DNA of 64,000 nucleotides from Bacteroidaceae bacterium (GCA_024398495.1 JAKSJA010000002.1:1-64000); one strand, 5' to 3'. Counted from the stretch's first letter, positions 21,844 through 32,501 are shown. Numbers and translations: made by a program. The notes: generated by a model not told the origin, from the letters alone.

Positions 21844-24096
21844 TCACAGCAGTTCTTCTTGAAGGGAACGAAGTGATTTTTCTTCTCCTACTATCCAGAT
21901 GATGTCGTCAAGACGGAACTTGCGTTTTGGGTCTGGTGGCGTTAGGTTCTCTCCACCTTCGTCGATACCTATGAGCATGCCATTGTATTTTTCGCGTATG
22001 CCACTATCTGCAAGTTTCTTACCGATGAGTACTGCTCCTTTCGTGAGTTGGAACTGACGTAGAACCATCTCTCGTTTCTCTATCTCAAGGTCTTCTGGGA
22101 AGATGTCTGTCATGAGATGTTTGTTGAGTGCCATCAGCTGTTCGTCTGACCCTATAACCTGTATCTTGTCACCTGGAAAGAGAACGGTATCGCCAGTTGG
22201 GATATTGATGCGTTGTGACCCTCGCAGGATGCTGCTGAGGCTGACTCCAAATCGTGCTCCGAGATTGAGTGTCTTCAGCGGCTGCCCGCAACAACGACTA
22301 TCGTCTGGAATGACGATGTCGGTAATATGGATGTTCTTGCTCTGCAGTCTCTGGCTGTATGCGGGCATAACACTGCCTTTGATGACTGCCATGGACTCAC
22401 GGGCATTGAGGTTGCGCATGAAAATTCGTTCCAATCCTTTGCCATTCTGACGCAGTTTCTGAGAGGATGCTATGACGAAAATAATGCCTGTCGCCAGTGT
22501 GAGTAACCACCAGTAGTTAAGATGTTCCCATGTGTAGATAACGAAGACAACGATATGTATAGCATAAAGGAAACGTGCTGCTATGATGAGGAAGAGAAAT
22601 ACCCTATTTATCTTCCTGCGGTCACATAACTGGTGGTAACAGTCATTGCGTATCTTTTTCATTATTATCCCTCTAAGAAATATGGAAAGGCATAAGAGTG
22701 TGATAAAGATCTTTGTCCAGCCTGCCCATGTATCTGGTAGGAGAGTATCGAGGATGGGTGATACAAAGTAATATATGAAAGTATATATGGCAAAGCAGAT
22801 GACGGTGAAGATAGCAATGTTCTTTACTGTCTGCATGATATATGTCTTCCAAAGGTGGGCTTTCGCTTCATCGTTACCTTTGTTGGTGGTGGAAAATCTG
22901 TTTATGGCATTGAGAATGTTTTCCGGCAGATGTTTCTCCAGTCTTGAATATGCAAATGGTGCTGCCTTTATCATGTATGGTGTGAGGAAAGTAGTGATAA
23001 CACTGACTGCCACTACAACTGGATAGAGGAATTTGCTGATGACTCCCAAAGAGAGTCCCAGTGTTGCGATTATGAAAGCGAATTCTCCTATCTGCGACAT
23101 AGAGAAGCCACATCTGACAGCGTCTTTCAACTGTTGTCCAGAGATGAAATATGCAGTGCTGCTAAACAAAGCATGTCCTATGATGATAGCAAGAACAATG
23201 ATGAGGATAGGTAGTGCATATTCTACGAGTATATTAGGATCTACCATCATTCCTACAGATACGAAAAAGATAGCTCCGAAGAGATCTTTTACGGGTGCAA
23301 CAAGTTTTTCTATCTTGTCGGCTTCGATGGTCTCAGATAGGATGCTGCCCATGATGAATGCTCCGAAAGCATAGGAGAATCCTGCCTCGGATGCTACTAC
23401 TGCCATAAGAAAACAGAACGCAAGTGCTACAACAAGCAGTGTTTCACTGGTCATCAGTTTGCGTGTAGCACGCAGAAAAAGTGGTATGAGGAATATGCCT
23501 ACTACAAACCAGAGAACAACATAGAAACCTATTTGCAGTATGCTGTTGAAGAGATCTTTTCCACTGACGGCTCCTTGTGCCATTGCTGAGAGTATGACCA
23601 TGAGGACAATAGCAAGGATGTCTTCAAGGATGAGGACACTCATGACCATGGATGCAAACTTCTGCTGACGCAGTCCCATATCGTCGAATGCCTTGTATAT
23701 GATGGTGGTAGAACTCATGGCGAGCATTCCTCCGAGGAATACGCAGTCCATGCGCTGCCAACCGAAGATGTTGCCGACACCGACCCCTATCAAAATCATA
23801 CAGAAGACAATAGTGATAGCAGCGATAATGGGAGCGACACCCATCTTGGAAATCTTTTTGAATGAGAAGTCCAGACCTAAAGCAAACAGAAGGAAGACAA
23901 CTCCTATGTTTGCCCATAGTTCTATATTGACAGAATTGATGACGGAAAGGGTATATGGCATATGTGGTGATACAAGAAAACCTGCCACTATATAGCCGAG
24001 TACCAATGGTTGTTTTAACTTTTTGAAGACGAGTGTTACTATACCAGCGGTGACAAGTATCAATGCTAAGTCAACGATTAAATCGGGTATTTCCAT
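21844..24096 (-). CDS. Cation:proton antiporter (CPA2, KefB-like) with two RCK_C domains
   Basis: A 750-aa inner-membrane Na_H_Exchanger protein. Residues about 1-390 give roughly 12 hydrophobic segments (LVLGYIVAGFLVSPHMPY; LLFALGLDFSFKKISKMG). A second group of hydrophobic segments at about 430-570 precedes two C-terminal TrkA_C/RCK_C domains (about 600-675, containing FPGDKIQVIGSDEQL, and 680-750, containing LDDIIWIVGEEKSLRSL). No full Rossmann NAD-binding RCK_N domain is obvious, unlike KefB/KefC. RCK_C domains often bind small ligands such as cyclic di-AMP, which would be a means of control (inference). Ion specificity (K+ or Na+) is not determinable. Confidence 0.88.
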   Translation of the reverse strand: MEIPDLIVDLALILVTAGIVTLVFKKLKQPLVLGYIVAGFLVSPHMPYTLSVINSVNIELWANIGVVFLLFALGLDFSFKKISKMGVAPIIAAITIVFCMILIGVGVGNIFGWQRMDCVFLGGMLAMSSTTIIYKAFDDMGLRQQKFASMVMSVLILEDILAIVLMVILSAMAQGAVSGKDLFNSILQIGFYVVLWFVVGIFLIPLFLRATRKLMTSETLLVVALAFCFLMAVVASEAGFSYAFGAFIMGSILSETIEADKIEKLVAPVKDLFGAIFFVSVGMMVDPNILVEYALPILIIVLAIIIGHALFSSTAYFISGQQLKDAVRCGFSMSQIGEFAFIIATLGLSLGVISKFLYPVVVAVSVITTFLTPYMIKAAPFAYSRLEKHLPENILNAINRFSTTNKGNDEAKAHLWKTYIMQTVKNIAIFTVICFAIYTFIYYFVSPILDTLLPDTWAGWTKIFITLLCLSIFLRGIIMKKIRNDCYHQLCDRRKINRVFLFLIIAARFLYAIHIVVFVIYTWEHLNYWWLLTLATGIIFVIASSQKLRQNGKGLERIFMRNLNARESMAVIKGSVMPAYSQRLQSKNIHITDIVIPDDSRCCGQPLKTLNLGARFGVSLSSILRGSQRINIPTGDTVLFPGDKIQVIGSDEQLMALNKHLMTDIFPEDLEIEKREMVLRQFQLTKGAVLIGKKLADSGIREKYNGMLIGIDEGGENLTPPDPKRKFRLDDIIWIVGEEKSLRSLQEELL

Positions 24097-24138
24097 AGTT
24101 TATATTGTTGTGCCAACGATATTCAACATAATATGTTT

Positions 24139-25455
24139 TCAGCCAATGGTTTTATCTTGTTTACCGAAGGTTGGATTTATCTTCACGAGTGCGGAAACTA
24201 CAAATGTGATGATGCAAAGGAACATGACGATAACGAAGAATGTATTGTAGCCTACTAACTCCTGCAGCCATCCTGCTATCATACCCGGCACTAACAGACC
24301 TAGTGCCATAAGTCCTGTGCAGATGGCATAGTGTGATGTCTTCTGCTCTCCCTGCGAGAAATATATGAGATAGAGCATATATGCCGTGAAACCGAAGCCA
24401 TAGCCAAACTGCTCAAAGAAGATACATACGTTTATGAGCAACAACGAAGATGGTTGCAGATAAGCGAGGATGACATAGACGATGTCCGGTATGGTGATGG
24501 CGCATACCATGAGCCATAGTGATTTCTTCAATCCACGTATTGAGGAATAGAGTCCTCCAAGTATACCTCCTATGGTTAGTCCTACGACTCCTATGGTACC
24601 AAGCACAAATCCTATATCCTGTGGCGAAAGACCGAGGCCTCCTTTGTCCACGGGGTCAACGAGAAAAAGTGGACACATCTTTACCAGCATACCTTCTGGT
24701 ACGCGATAAAGAAGGATAAACATAAGTGCAAAGATGATGCCGTCTTTCTTGAAGAACGAACGTACTATATCAATAAAATCGTTGATAATCTGTTTTACCT
24801 GCATCTTCTTTTCTATCATCATCTCTTGTCCTTCATGTTGTATGGTATGATCTGATTGTGGACGTGGCAATATCCATTGATGATATAATCCCAATGCAAT
24901 AAGCAGTCCTGCCGCAAGATAGAAAGTTAGTGCCCATGCATAGTGGATGTCGCGTGTGAACACTTCCAATGTTCCCGCGAGAACTATCAGTGCACCTTGT
25001 CCAAACATCATGGCAAGACGGTAGAAAGTGGAGCGTATACCTACGAAGAATGATTGCTGATTATCGTCGAGTCCATGCATATAGAACCCGTCAGCAGCAA
25101 TGTCATGGGTGGCACTGGAAAAGGCGATAAGCCAAAAAAGACATAGAGATGCCTGTAGCCAAAGGTTACCTGGTATGGTGAAGGCAATGCCACCGAGTGC
25201 AGCACCGATGAGCAACTGCATGGTGACTATCCACCAGCGTTTTGTCTTGAACATATCCACAAAAGGACTCCAGAATGGTTTTATAACCCAAGGGATATAG
25301 AAAAGGGATGTGTAAAATGCTATTTCGGCATTGCCCATGCCAAAACGACTGTACATGATTTCTGCAACCATGACGACAATGGCATACGGTACTCCTTCTA
25401 TGAAATAAAGAGTGGGGACCCAACTCCAAGGGTTTTTCTTCCACGCTGTTTTCAT
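24139..25455 (-). CDS. ampG: Major facilitator permease, AmpG-like
   Basis: A 438-aa, 12-segment inner-membrane transporter. It begins WKKNPWSWVPTLYFIEGVPYA, the AmpG/SLC33-type opening. In AmpG the substrate is the anhydro-muropeptide GlcNAc-anhydroMurNAc released during wall turnover. Supporting segments are PFWSPFVDMFKTKRWWI (the conserved loop after TM2), SSATHDIAADGFYMHG, and FGYGFGFTAYMLYLIYFS. The start lies 8 nt after the end of the fusion gene carrying a SpoIID-like peptidoglycan-cleaving domain. That neighbourhood supports a wall-recycling role, though the direct substrate is inferred. Confidence 0.85.
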   Translation of the reverse strand: MKTAWKKNPWSWVPTLYFIEGVPYAIVVMVAEIMYSRFGMGNAEIAFYTSLFYIPWVIKPFWSPFVDMFKTKRWWIVTMQLLIGAALGGIAFTIPGNLWLQASLCLFWLIAFSSATHDIAADGFYMHGLDDNQQSFFVGIRSTFYRLAMMFGQGALIVLAGTLEVFTRDIHYAWALTFYLAAGLLIALGLYHQWILPRPQSDHTIQHEGQEMMIEKKMQVKQIINDFIDIVRSFFKKDGIIFALMFILLYRVPEGMLVKMCPLFLVDPVDKGGLGLSPQDIGFVLGTIGVVGLTIGGILGGLYSSIRGLKKSLWLMVCAITIPDIVYVILAYLQPSSLLLINVCIFFEQFGYGFGFTAYMLYLIYFSQGEQKTSHYAICTGLMALGLLVPGMIAGWLQELVGYNTFFVIVMFLCIITFVVSALVKINPTFGKQDKTIG

Positions 25456-25463
25456 CGTCTTTC

Positions 25464-28400
25464 CTATTTATATATCTGTTTTATCTCTGCTCCACGGTAA
25501 TAGTGCAGCAGTATCTCATCGTAAGAGAAGCCTTTCTCTCCCATCACAGCAGCACCTATCTGACACATGCCTACACCATGTCCCCATCCAGCACCAGTGA
25601 GGATAAATCGTGAAGGAAGTGCAGAACCTTTATCGTATTCTTTATCAACGACAAATGCCGATGAAAAGAGGTGTGTTTCCGACAGCACACGGCGTATCTC
25701 AAGTTCCTTTCCTATGACAAATGTCTTCTTCGTTCCTACGATGCGTAGTTTCCATATACGTCCGCTTTTACCTCGTGATAGTGGTTGGATATCAACGATG
25801 TCACCAAAATCATCTTTGAGATTGGTATTTATGAGTGTTGCAATCTCTGCTGCCGTATATTCCACTTTCCACCGATAGAAATCTGTTGTTTCCATGTCGC
25901 AGTCATTGAGTACCTGTGAAAGGATGCCTTTGTCTTTTGTGTTGCAGAAAGAACTTGCATTTGAACGAATCCATCGAGAAGACTCCTCTTCATCTGTTAG
26001 GTCAGGAATATTGCTGTTTGCCATCTTCATTCCTTCGAGGTTGTCACTTACTGCCTGCAGATATGGATGAGGGTTGTCTTCCCAGCAATATTGGAACTCT
26101 TCCGTGACACCACCACAACATTTTGAGAAGCGTGCATCACAGATGTCTCCATCGCTAATGAGAATTTGTCCTCGTGTTGCTGCGACAGCCTCTGCAGCCC
26201 TGCCTTCTGCCATCTTCGTTATGCCCTGATAACGCTGGCAATGGTCGTCGGCACATACATCAAACTCTGTATGGTCTTCACGGTCATACCACTTGATGAG
26301 TTCTTCGTCACTTTTCTTGAACGAGAAGAAACCACTACCGCTTTCAGCATGTCTGCGACGTTTCTCTATCTGTGCCAACAGCCATGAACGTGAGATGACT
26401 GCTGACGCCTTGAGAAAACTGAGAGATGCTGTAGGTTTCATCTCGCTGGATATGACGCTGGTGAGATAGGTCTCAATAGGCAACTCGTTGATAGCCGTTA
26501 TCTTGTCTGATTCAACAATGATATGAAGTGTACCATTGAATGTTTGTGTCTCTTCACGTTCCCAATGGAAGTTTTTCCCGATAGGAACATTATGTAAAGA
26601 GAATGATGATGACGATGAATTCGGAATAAATGACAGCTTAGAATACTGATTACCATTCCACAGTATTGCACCTTCTGAGAACTCCACCACCTGTTCACCG
26701 ACAATATCTTCGCCCTTGGCGGTATATGGTTCATCAAGAGAAAAACAAATTTTGCTACCACTGACGATGCCTACAGTAACGGTAGGCTCTTCTTGTGAAA
26801 CGACAGGCAATGTCTGACCATCTGTATCGGTGCCTTCATTCTGTATATTGCTGATGATACTGTTCTTCGTTATTTCCGAGATACTACATTCCAAGAGTAT
26901 AGACTGTGCCGTATCTGCAGTGATCTTATCGAAATCTTCTTCTCTAGGAAGTATAAACAGTCCTCCCATATCCAATGCTCCCGGTGAAACGAGAATCTGT
27001 CGGCTACCTTTATAGTAATAGCAGTCCGGACGGTGTTTGCTACGTGGTATGACAATGGTGATATGAGAAACATCATCCATCCACTGCAGAATGTTCATCA
27101 TTGGTTCCGTCTCGTCATCATGGATGGGAAGAGCATGATAAAGTCTGTCAAAGAGTTCATCATAACCGTCTGCTGACGTGGAATGAATGAGGAATGCCGC
27201 ACATGGGTAGTCGCTGATGAGTCCCAAATGGTTGTCATCATCAACAGAATACAATTTCTGAATATTACGACTTAGCATCTGCCACTCCTTCTGTAACGGT
27301 ACCATGTTACGAGTTCCCGCCTGTATATGCATGTGGTCAGGAGCAGATGCACCACACTTAGGCCCATTGTAGAACACCAGTAATTCTGGATATTTTTCTA
27401 CAAGGGAATACATTGTTTTATAACATCCAAGTATGCTTTGCGGAATATGCTTACTGTTCACGACAGTAAAATGCTCTGGCAATATAGGGTATGGATTAAC
27501 AAGAATATCGAATTGATCGTCAAGATGTATTGTCTGCTGTTGTTCCGGCCTGTTGTGCTCACATAAGAAACATGGACGTGCAGACAACGACTTTGCTTCT
27601 ATGTCAGCTCCTGTGGAAGTGATGCGTGCAGGGTTGAACTGTGCAAGCATGGTAAATGCTTCTGAGGACAGTTCTTTTGTCTGTATTTGCTTCAATGCAT
27701 TATATGAAAGCATCACCTCTTCCCATATCTCTAACTGTCTATTGAAGAAGCGTTGTAGAGATGTACCTTCTGTTACATCTGTCTTGCCTGCCTGCATCTG
27801 TATGCGTGCTGATATCTCAAGTGTACGCAGACGGTCCTTATACAGATTGTTTGCATTTATCTTTTCTATGCTCAGAGCTGCATCTGAATTACCATCCCAG
27901 CGACGGCATAAGTATAGTTCCTTATATATTCTTGCTATACGATAATTACGCGAGAAGATGAGCCCCAAAGCATAGTCTTCACCATAACTGGTATTAGGGA
28001 AATGAACATCTCGCAGAATGTTTGTATAGAATGCACGCGGTGCGCCGAGTCCATTGATACGCAAGGCATTGTTTGCTCCGTTTTCATCAGTCCATTCCTT
28101 ATGATCAATGAGTCCCGGAGGTAGAGTATTGAGATCAAAGTCGCACATACGGTAACTGCCTATGACCATGGCAGCATGCTGTGCATAAAAAGTATCCACA
28201 ATAGTCTGCAGGGTGTCAGGACTGCTGAAAAGATCGTCTGAATCCAGTTGTACTGCAAACTTACCACAACGATAGTCGTCAACAGCTCGGTTCCAACAAC
28301 CACCTATCCCCAAGTCATCACGTTCTGGAATGATATGTATCAGTTGCTGCTGTCCTTTGTCAGAGATACGCTGACTGCCTACCATATCGCTCAACAGCTG

Positions 28401-29231
28401 TGTTGTCTTGTCTGTAGAGTGATTATCAACAACTATAACATTGAACTGAAAATCGCATTGCTGACGCAGGGCACTGCGTACTGCATCGCAGACAGTACGT
28501 TCCCTATTTCTGACAGGTATGATGACAGAAGCCTCAACGGGGAATTGTTGTTCATCATAATCTGGAATGCGGTATTTAGAAGTATCCACCAACGCATTTA
28601 TACATTCCAAATGTGCAGTACATGCTTTCTCCATTTCTATCTGCACATCGCGATTTGTTGGGGTTACATAATCGAACTGTTTCTGTCCGCTCGGCCTTGT
28701 ATCTTCTTCTAATTCCGTATATAGATATTCGTTGATATGAAATATTGTACCCTTGCGCGAAAGGAAAAGTCGCAAGTCGTAGAATCCAGCATATTCATAT
28801 GTGTCAGAAGGTGTATAGTCCTTGAGAGCAGAGGTGCGCAGCATGATGAAACTACCAAAGTCAAAATCATCACGCAGACTTCCTTCTTGATAGTCTATGA
28901 CAGGATGAGCGGTGACCATGGTAGTGCTACCTGTAATGGTCTTCTGATAATAATCACTATATACCATTAATGCATCCGAATCTGAGATGACTCTATACAT
29001 GCGGTCTATAGCAAAATAACCGATATCGAAAGATGTGGATTTGAAACATAGCAGTACAAATTCCGCATCAGCCTTCTCTGCTACAGACAATATGGTGTCG
29101 CTGCTACACAACGGTTGCAAGTCAAGAGCATGCACTTTATGCACCAGTTTGTGTGATTGCAACGATTTTACAAAATCATCAAGATGCTCGATATTCCTGT
29201 CAGGAATAAAACAATCTATCTTCTCTCTCAT
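25464..29231 (-). CDS. Three-domain fusion: family 2 glycosyltransferase, HIT/GalT-like DUF4922, SpoIID/LytB
   Basis: A 1255-aa protein with unusual architecture. Residues 1-230 look like a divergent glycosyltransferase module. Residues 232-460 are a canonical GT-A fold ([20 protein letters not shown]; metal-binding motif LDSDD at 329-333). About 545-780 matches DUF4922, related to HIT/GalT nucleotidyltransferases, with [16 protein letters not shown] and a histidine-triad-like DHMHIQAG (His at 633 and 635). About 815-1255 is SpoIID/Lyt[18 protein letters not shown] has the Glu (930) expected of this lytic transglycosylase-like family, and [13 protein letters not shown] is its C-terminal signature. 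No signal peptide is visible, which is odd for a SpoIID domain. Its start overlaps the pdxA-like stop (ATGA). Known for the family: SpoIID cleaves denuded glycan strands. The combined pathway is not established. Confidence 0.85.
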   Translation of the reverse strand: MREKIDCFIPDRNIEHLDDFVKSLQSHKLVHKVHALDLQPLCSSDTILSVAEKADAEFVLLCFKSTSFDIGYFAIDRMYRVISDSDALMVYSDYYQKTITGSTTMVTAHPVIDYQEGSLRDDFDFGSFIMLRTSALKDYTPSDTYEYAGFYDLRLFLSRKGTIFHINEYLYTELEEDTRPSGQKQFDYVTPTNRDVQIEMEKACTAHLECINALVDTSKYRIPDYDEQQFPVEASVIIPVRNRERTVCDAVRSALRQQCDFQFNVIVVDNHSTDKTTQLLSDMVGSQRISDKGQQQLIHIIPERDDLGIGGCWNRAVDDYRCGKFAVQLDSDDLFSSPDTLQTIVDTFYAQHAAMVIGSYRMCDFDLNTLPPGLIDHKEWTDENGANNALRINGLGAPRAFYTNILRDVHFPNTSYGEDYALGLIFSRNYRIARIYKELYLCRRWDGNSDAALSIEKINANNLYKDRLRTLEISARIQMQAGKTDVTEGTSLQRFFNRQLEIWEEVMLSYNALKQIQTKELSSEAFTMLAQFNPARITSTGADIEAKSLSARPCFLCEHNRPEQQQTIHLDDQFDILVNPYPILPEHFTVVNSKHIPQSILGCYKTMYSLVEKYPELLVFYNGPKCGASAPDHMHIQAGTRNMVPLQKEWQMLSRNIQKLYSVDDDNHLGLISDYPCAAFLIHSTSADGYDELFDRLYHALPIHDDETEPMMNILQWMDDVSHITIVIPRSKHRPDCYYYKGSRQILVSPGALDMGGLFILPREEDFDKITADTAQSILLECSISEITKNSIISNIQNEGTDTDGQTLPVVSQEEPTVTVGIVSGSKICFSLDEPYTAKGEDIVGEQVVEFSEGAILWNGNQYSKLSFIPNSSSSSFSLHNVPIGKNFHWEREETQTFNGTLHIIVESDKITAINELPIETYLTSVISSEMKPTASLSFLKASAVISRSWLLAQIEKRRRHAESGSGFFSFKKSDEELIKWYDREDHTEFDVCADDHCQRYQGITKMAEGRAAEAVAATRGQILISDGDICDARFSKCCGGVTEEFQYCWEDNPHPYLQAVSDNLEGMKMANSNIPDLTDEEESSRWIRSNASSFCNTKDKGILSQVLNDCDMETTDFYRWKVEYTAAEIATLINTNLKDDFGDIVDIQPLSRGKSGRIWKLRIVGTKKTFVIGKELEIRRVLSETHLFSSAFVVDKEYDKGSALPSRFILTGAGWGHGVGMCQIGAAVMGEKGFSYDEILLHYYRGAEIKQIYK

Positions 29232-30241
29232 TCTGAAACAGAATTGCCCTCTTTTTTATCGAAGTCCAACGGTTGAAATTTTGGTCCACGATGTTCCTCA
29301 CCTTCCTTATGTTCTTTGTATAGTTTTGGCAATGGATTACTACCTGCCTCAACGTATGCTTTATGGTTGCGATATGCCATGATGGCCGTAGATATAGATT
29401 GCAGCAATGAAGAATGTTCACTACATAATGGAAGACAAGTAGTCTGCATCATAGTGCCATCATCATAGAATATACTTACCTGTGTATCTCTGCTTCCGAT
29501 GACAGGGATAACTTGATCTTCATACATTGCGAGGACTGCATCGAAGTCTTTTTGCATTTCCTCTGAAAAGAAGATACTGGCATTGTAAGGTCCGAAACAC
29601 TGTATTCCTTCATCAAATAATTCTTCTATTGCAGGACGCAGAATTTCCTTTTCCTCAGAACTTTCGTCAGCGTTCATTGCAAGAACTGCAACACGCGGAT
29701 TGGAAATGCGGAAGTCTGTCTTGAGCAATTCCGTAAGTTTTTTTGCTCTTTCAATAACATTTTCTTTGGTGATATCAGCAGGAATATCTTTCAGATTTTT
29801 CTTATTAGAAACCGTCATCACACGGAAATTATCAGATACATACAGTTGATTTACGTTCTGCCCTATATAACCTGGAAGTGTCTGACTGTTTATCAAGACA
29901 TCAAAACAGCCCTTGTTGAAATCTTCCAAAGCAGTATCGAATGCCAAACGTGCAGCCTGACGACTTTCTTCGTTACTGACTCCCATGCTTATCTTCAACT
30001 CCTCATCATGTACTGCCAAGAGATTTAACTGTCCTTCCTGTGCCTCGTCTGTATTCTGGACGATATGAAAGGCTGTTGGCGATTCATAGTAATTGCGATG
30101 ATAAGCAGCAAGTTTCGGATTACCGTAAATGATTGGAATGCACAAATCAAAGACAGTAGGATCTTCAAACGCCTTGAAAATAAGTTTGTAACCTATGCCA
30201 TTGGTGTCACCCTGTGTGATGGCAACCTTTATTTTTCCCAT
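29228..30241 (-). CDS. PdxA-like protein lacking the metal-binding site
   Basis: A 337-aa homologue of 4-hydroxythreonine-4-phosphate dehydrogenase (pyridoxal phosphate synthesis). Homology is clear along the chain: it opens [20 protein letters not shown] and [17 protein letters not shown], and later has [14 protein letters not shown] and [11 protein letters not shown]. The residues that define a working PdxA are gone. The GHTE segment is absent from the [15 protein letters not shown] region, THIP is replaced by SNKKNL, NPHAG by NADESS, YHDQG by YEDQV, and the DHGTA segment by LCSEHSS. All three metal-binding histidines therefore appear lost. The frame is intact with no stop or frameshift, and it overlaps the next gene, so it looks selected as a pseudoenzyme rather than decayed. 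TATCTTTG on the minus strand (30269-30276) is a likely -7 element. Function unknown. Confidence 0.8.
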   Translation of the reverse strand: MGKIKVAITQGDTNGIGYKLIFKAFEDPTVFDLCIPIIYGNPKLAAYHRNYYESPTAFHIVQNTDEAQEGQLNLLAVHDEELKISMGVSNEESRQAARLAFDTALEDFNKGCFDVLINSQTLPGYIGQNVNQLYVSDNFRVMTVSNKKNLKDIPADITKENVIERAKKLTELLKTDFRISNPRVAVLAMNADESSEEKEILRPAIEELFDEGIQCFGPYNASIFFSEEMQKDFDAVLAMYEDQVIPVIGSRDTQVSIFYDDGTMMQTTCLPLCSEHSSLLQSISTAIMAYRNHKAYVEAGSNPLPKLYKEHKEGEEHRGPKFQPLDFDKKEGNSVSE

Positions 30242-30304
30242 AATGATGATATATTTATTTTACTTGTGCAAAGATAATAAAAGATTTGAAAATCAAGACG
30301 CATG

Positions 30305-30326
30305 TATATTGTTTTCTAACAATATA
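30305..30326. other. Perfect 9-bp stem-loop between rlmN and the pdxA-like gene
   Basis: TATATTGTT (30305-30313) and AACAATATA (30318-30326) with a 4-nt loop. No T tract follows on either strand, so it is a poor intrinsic terminator; it could mark an operator or the 3' end of the rlmN message. Confidence 0.45.
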
Positions 30327-30347
30327 ACTTGTCTGTTTACGAATTTC

Positions 30348-31403
30348 TTATCTTTGCTCTGCTGTAGAAAGCAGCCCACAAGCTGCAAAGATATCTTCGC
30401 CACGTGATGCACGAATAGTAGTGAAGATTCCATGTGCCGTAAGATAGTCGCGCATCGTCTCAAGACGTTTTTCATCAGATGTATTCATGTCTATATCCGG
30501 AATACGATGCCAACGTATAAGGTTTACTCTACAATCAAGTGGCGACAATAATTTTACAAGTTCTTTAAGATGCAAATTACTATCGTTAAAACCAGCAAAA
30601 ACGATATATTCAAAAGATAGACGACGTTGTCTTACCTCGCGTTCATTACGAGGAAAATAATGTGTTAGATCTTTCATCATCGCATCCATAGAGTAGGCTT
30701 TTTCAGCGGGCATAATACTCTCTCTCTGTTCATGTATAGGGGAGTGTAGAGATATTGCAAGATTACATTCGCTTTCTTCGAGAAATCTGCGTAGCCCTTT
30801 CTTAATGCCACACGTACTTACCGTTATCCTTTTAGGGCTCCATGCCCATCCATAATCGGCCGTAAGGATGTCGAGTGTCTTCATGACATTATCCAAATTA
30901 TCCAATGGCTCTCCCTGCCCCATATAAACGATGTTGGTAAGTGGAGTCTTACCATCTTCAACAAGTCGGCTATTGACGCTCATTATCTGATTTAGTATAT
31001 CAGCAGGAGTGAGGTTGCCATGAAATCCCTGTTTTCCTGTCTGACAGAAAAGACAGTTCATCTTGCATCCTATTTGACATGAAACACAAAGGGTGGCGCG
31101 GTCATGGTCAGGAATCATTACTGTCTCGACATACTGTCCGTCAATGGTTGGAAAGAGGTATTTCTCGGTCTTGTCTTTGGAGATAAGAGTCTTTATAGGG
31201 TCCATTCTTCCAATGACGCAATGTTCTTCCAATATCTGACGGTTTGCTTTCGATATATTCGTCATGTCGTCAAAAGATACAGCCTGCTTTTGATATAGCC
31301 ACTGTGATATCTGCTTTGCAGTAAATGTAGGCATTCCAAAATCTTTGACAAGTGCCTGCAGTTCATGCAATGTCAGTCCAAGCAAAACAGTTTTTCCCTC
31401 CAT
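30348..31403 (-). CDS. rlmN: 23S rRNA (adenine-C2) / tRNA methyltransferase RlmN
   Basis: Radical-SAM enzyme that methylates C2 of A2503 in 23S rRNA and A37 in some tRNAs. The 351-aa length is typical. The iron-sulfur cluster motif is CQIGCKMNCLFC (near residue 108-119), matching CxxxCxxC after the first Cys pair. VYMGQGEPLDNLDNV (near 159) and the C-terminal RASRGEDIFAACGLL carry the SAM-binding and catalytic Cys elements of RlmN; ISLHSP replaces the usual ISLHA. It lies 15 nt downstream of the nuclease gene, so it may be expressed from the nuclease promoter. Confidence 0.96.
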   Translation of the reverse strand: MEGKTVLLGLTLHELQALVKDFGMPTFTAKQISQWLYQKQAVSFDDMTNISKANRQILEEHCVIGRMDPIKTLISKDKTEKYLFPTIDGQYVETVMIPDHDRATLCVSCQIGCKMNCLFCQTGKQGFHGNLTPADILNQIMSVNSRLVEDGKTPLTNIVYMGQGEPLDNLDNVMKTLDILTADYGWAWSPKRITVSTCGIKKGLRRFLEESECNLAISLHSPIHEQRESIMPAEKAYSMDAMMKDLTHYFPRNEREVRQRRLSFEYIVFAGFNDSNLHLKELVKLLSPLDCRVNLIRWHRIPDIDMNTSDEKRLETMRDYLTAHGIFTTIRASRGEDIFAACGLLSTAEQR

Positions 31404-31418
31404 ATTCTCAACGTTTTT

Positions 31419-32384
31419 TCACCAGTTCCATGCAGATAAAACCACACCTTTTTCCACGGCGTTCTCTATATAGTCTGGCAGATTGCAGAAAAAGTCTATT
31501 CCCGTTTTTTTCTCCAATTCATCTATCGAAATAACATAATCCCGCAAATCGTTGTTTTCACGATTTATATTCTCATGCTCTACCCAGAACGCCATTGCCT
31601 TGTAGCCATAATTATTCTTTTCGCCAGTCTTATCGTTTTTACATAAGACAGCCATATAATAATACTTTGGAACTATTAGATGTCCCCCGACACGTTCTAT
31701 TATATGTTCCGACTTGTCAATGGTACCGCCACGTACGACATAAAGGGTGTCAGCAAACCATGATGAGCCCTGTTTGAAAGTGTTCCATTTTCTAACCTTG
31801 TTCTCCATCTTTCCCCATATACCTGCATTGAATCGATTCCACATCGGTTGCATGTTGGTCATAAAAAATGTCTGACGGTTTGCGGCCGTTGATGTCTGGC
31901 GGTCATAAGATGCCAACACATGTCCGTGATCGTAACCACTTCCGTAAAAATAGTCTTTTCTGGTATAATATTTCTGTTCAATATCTTCATCCCAAAGATA
32001 TTCATCATATCGTCCGGCAGAGCCAGATACATTGGTATTATTGTTACCAAAATAATACATGGTAAAAGCACTCCAACGCTGTGTATCCAGTTCGTAGTCC
32101 CATTCTGTCACGAAGTTCACACCAATATCGTCTGATTCATGGATGATAAAATAGTTCTGGGCACCTTTAAGTTTCGGTACTTCAAGACGTTTTGCTATCT
32201 TCAGTGCTTTCGCATCAGATACCGAAGCAGAATGCTGTTCTATCAGCGTGTTATTGGCATTTATGTTACCTTCGTGTGGATTATCACCACCATTATCATC
32301 TCCATCGCTGCAGTTTGCCACCAACATACAACAAACAACGAAGATAAGACTATACCATGTCATCCGTGCCTTGCGTCTTCTCAT
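31419..32384 (-). CDS. Secreted DNA/RNA non-specific endonuclease, lipoprotein
   Basis: A 321-aa member of the NUC1/Serratia nuclease family, degrading DNA and RNA with a metal ion. The start at 32384 gives a long N-terminus; MTWYSLIF at 32363 is an alternative. The signal peptide ends MLVANC, with a predicted lipidated Cys followed by SDGDDNGGDN, an acidic surface-export-like stretch. The active site is YDHGHVLAS near residue 153 (DRGH variant with the catalytic His kept), followed by TNMQPMWNRFNAGIWGKMEN, whose Asn is the metal ligand. It has its own promoter (32406-32437) directly behind the TonB/lipoprotein operon. Position and anchoring suggest it digests nucleic acids for that system (inference). 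Confidence 0.9.
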   Translation of the reverse strand: MRRRKARMTWYSLIFVVCCMLVANCSDGDDNGGDNPHEGNINANNTLIEQHSASVSDAKALKIAKRLEVPKLKGAQNYFIIHESDDIGVNFVTEWDYELDTQRWSAFTMYYFGNNNTNVSGSAGRYDEYLWDEDIEQKYYTRKDYFYGSGYDHGHVLASYDRQTSTAANRQTFFMTNMQPMWNRFNAGIWGKMENKVRKWNTFKQGSSWFADTLYVVRGGTIDKSEHIIERVGGHLIVPKYYYMAVLCKNDKTGEKNNYGYKAMAFWVEHENINRENNDLRDYVISIDELEKKTGIDFFCNLPDYIENAVEKGVVLSAWNW

Positions 32385-32405
32385 AATATTTTAATATTAT
32401 TGTGA

Positions 32406-32437
32406 CAAAGTTACTATATTGTTTGCATTTACGCAAA
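32406..32437 (-). promoter_or_regulatory. Promoter of the secreted nuclease gene
   Basis: Minus-strand TTTG (complement of 32434-32437), exactly 20 nt, then TAACTTTG (complement of 32406-32413). Initiation would be about 15-22 nt before the ATG. It begins at the foot of the upstream terminator. Confidence 0.75.
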
Positions 32438-32472
32438 TCAAAAGACCTGCAACAAATGTGCAGGCCTTTTCC
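32438..32472 (-). terminator. Terminator of the TonB-receptor/lipoprotein operon
   Basis: Arms AAAAGACCTGCA (32440-32451) and TGCAGGCCTTTT (32459-32470) pair over 12 bp with one mismatch and a 7-nt loop. On the minus strand the hairpin ends in TTTTGATTT. It lies 30 nt after the stop of the 631-aa lipoprotein gene. Confidence 0.8.
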
Positions 32473-32501
32473 TTGATTATTTTAAGTCTTATCACTATAC
32501 C

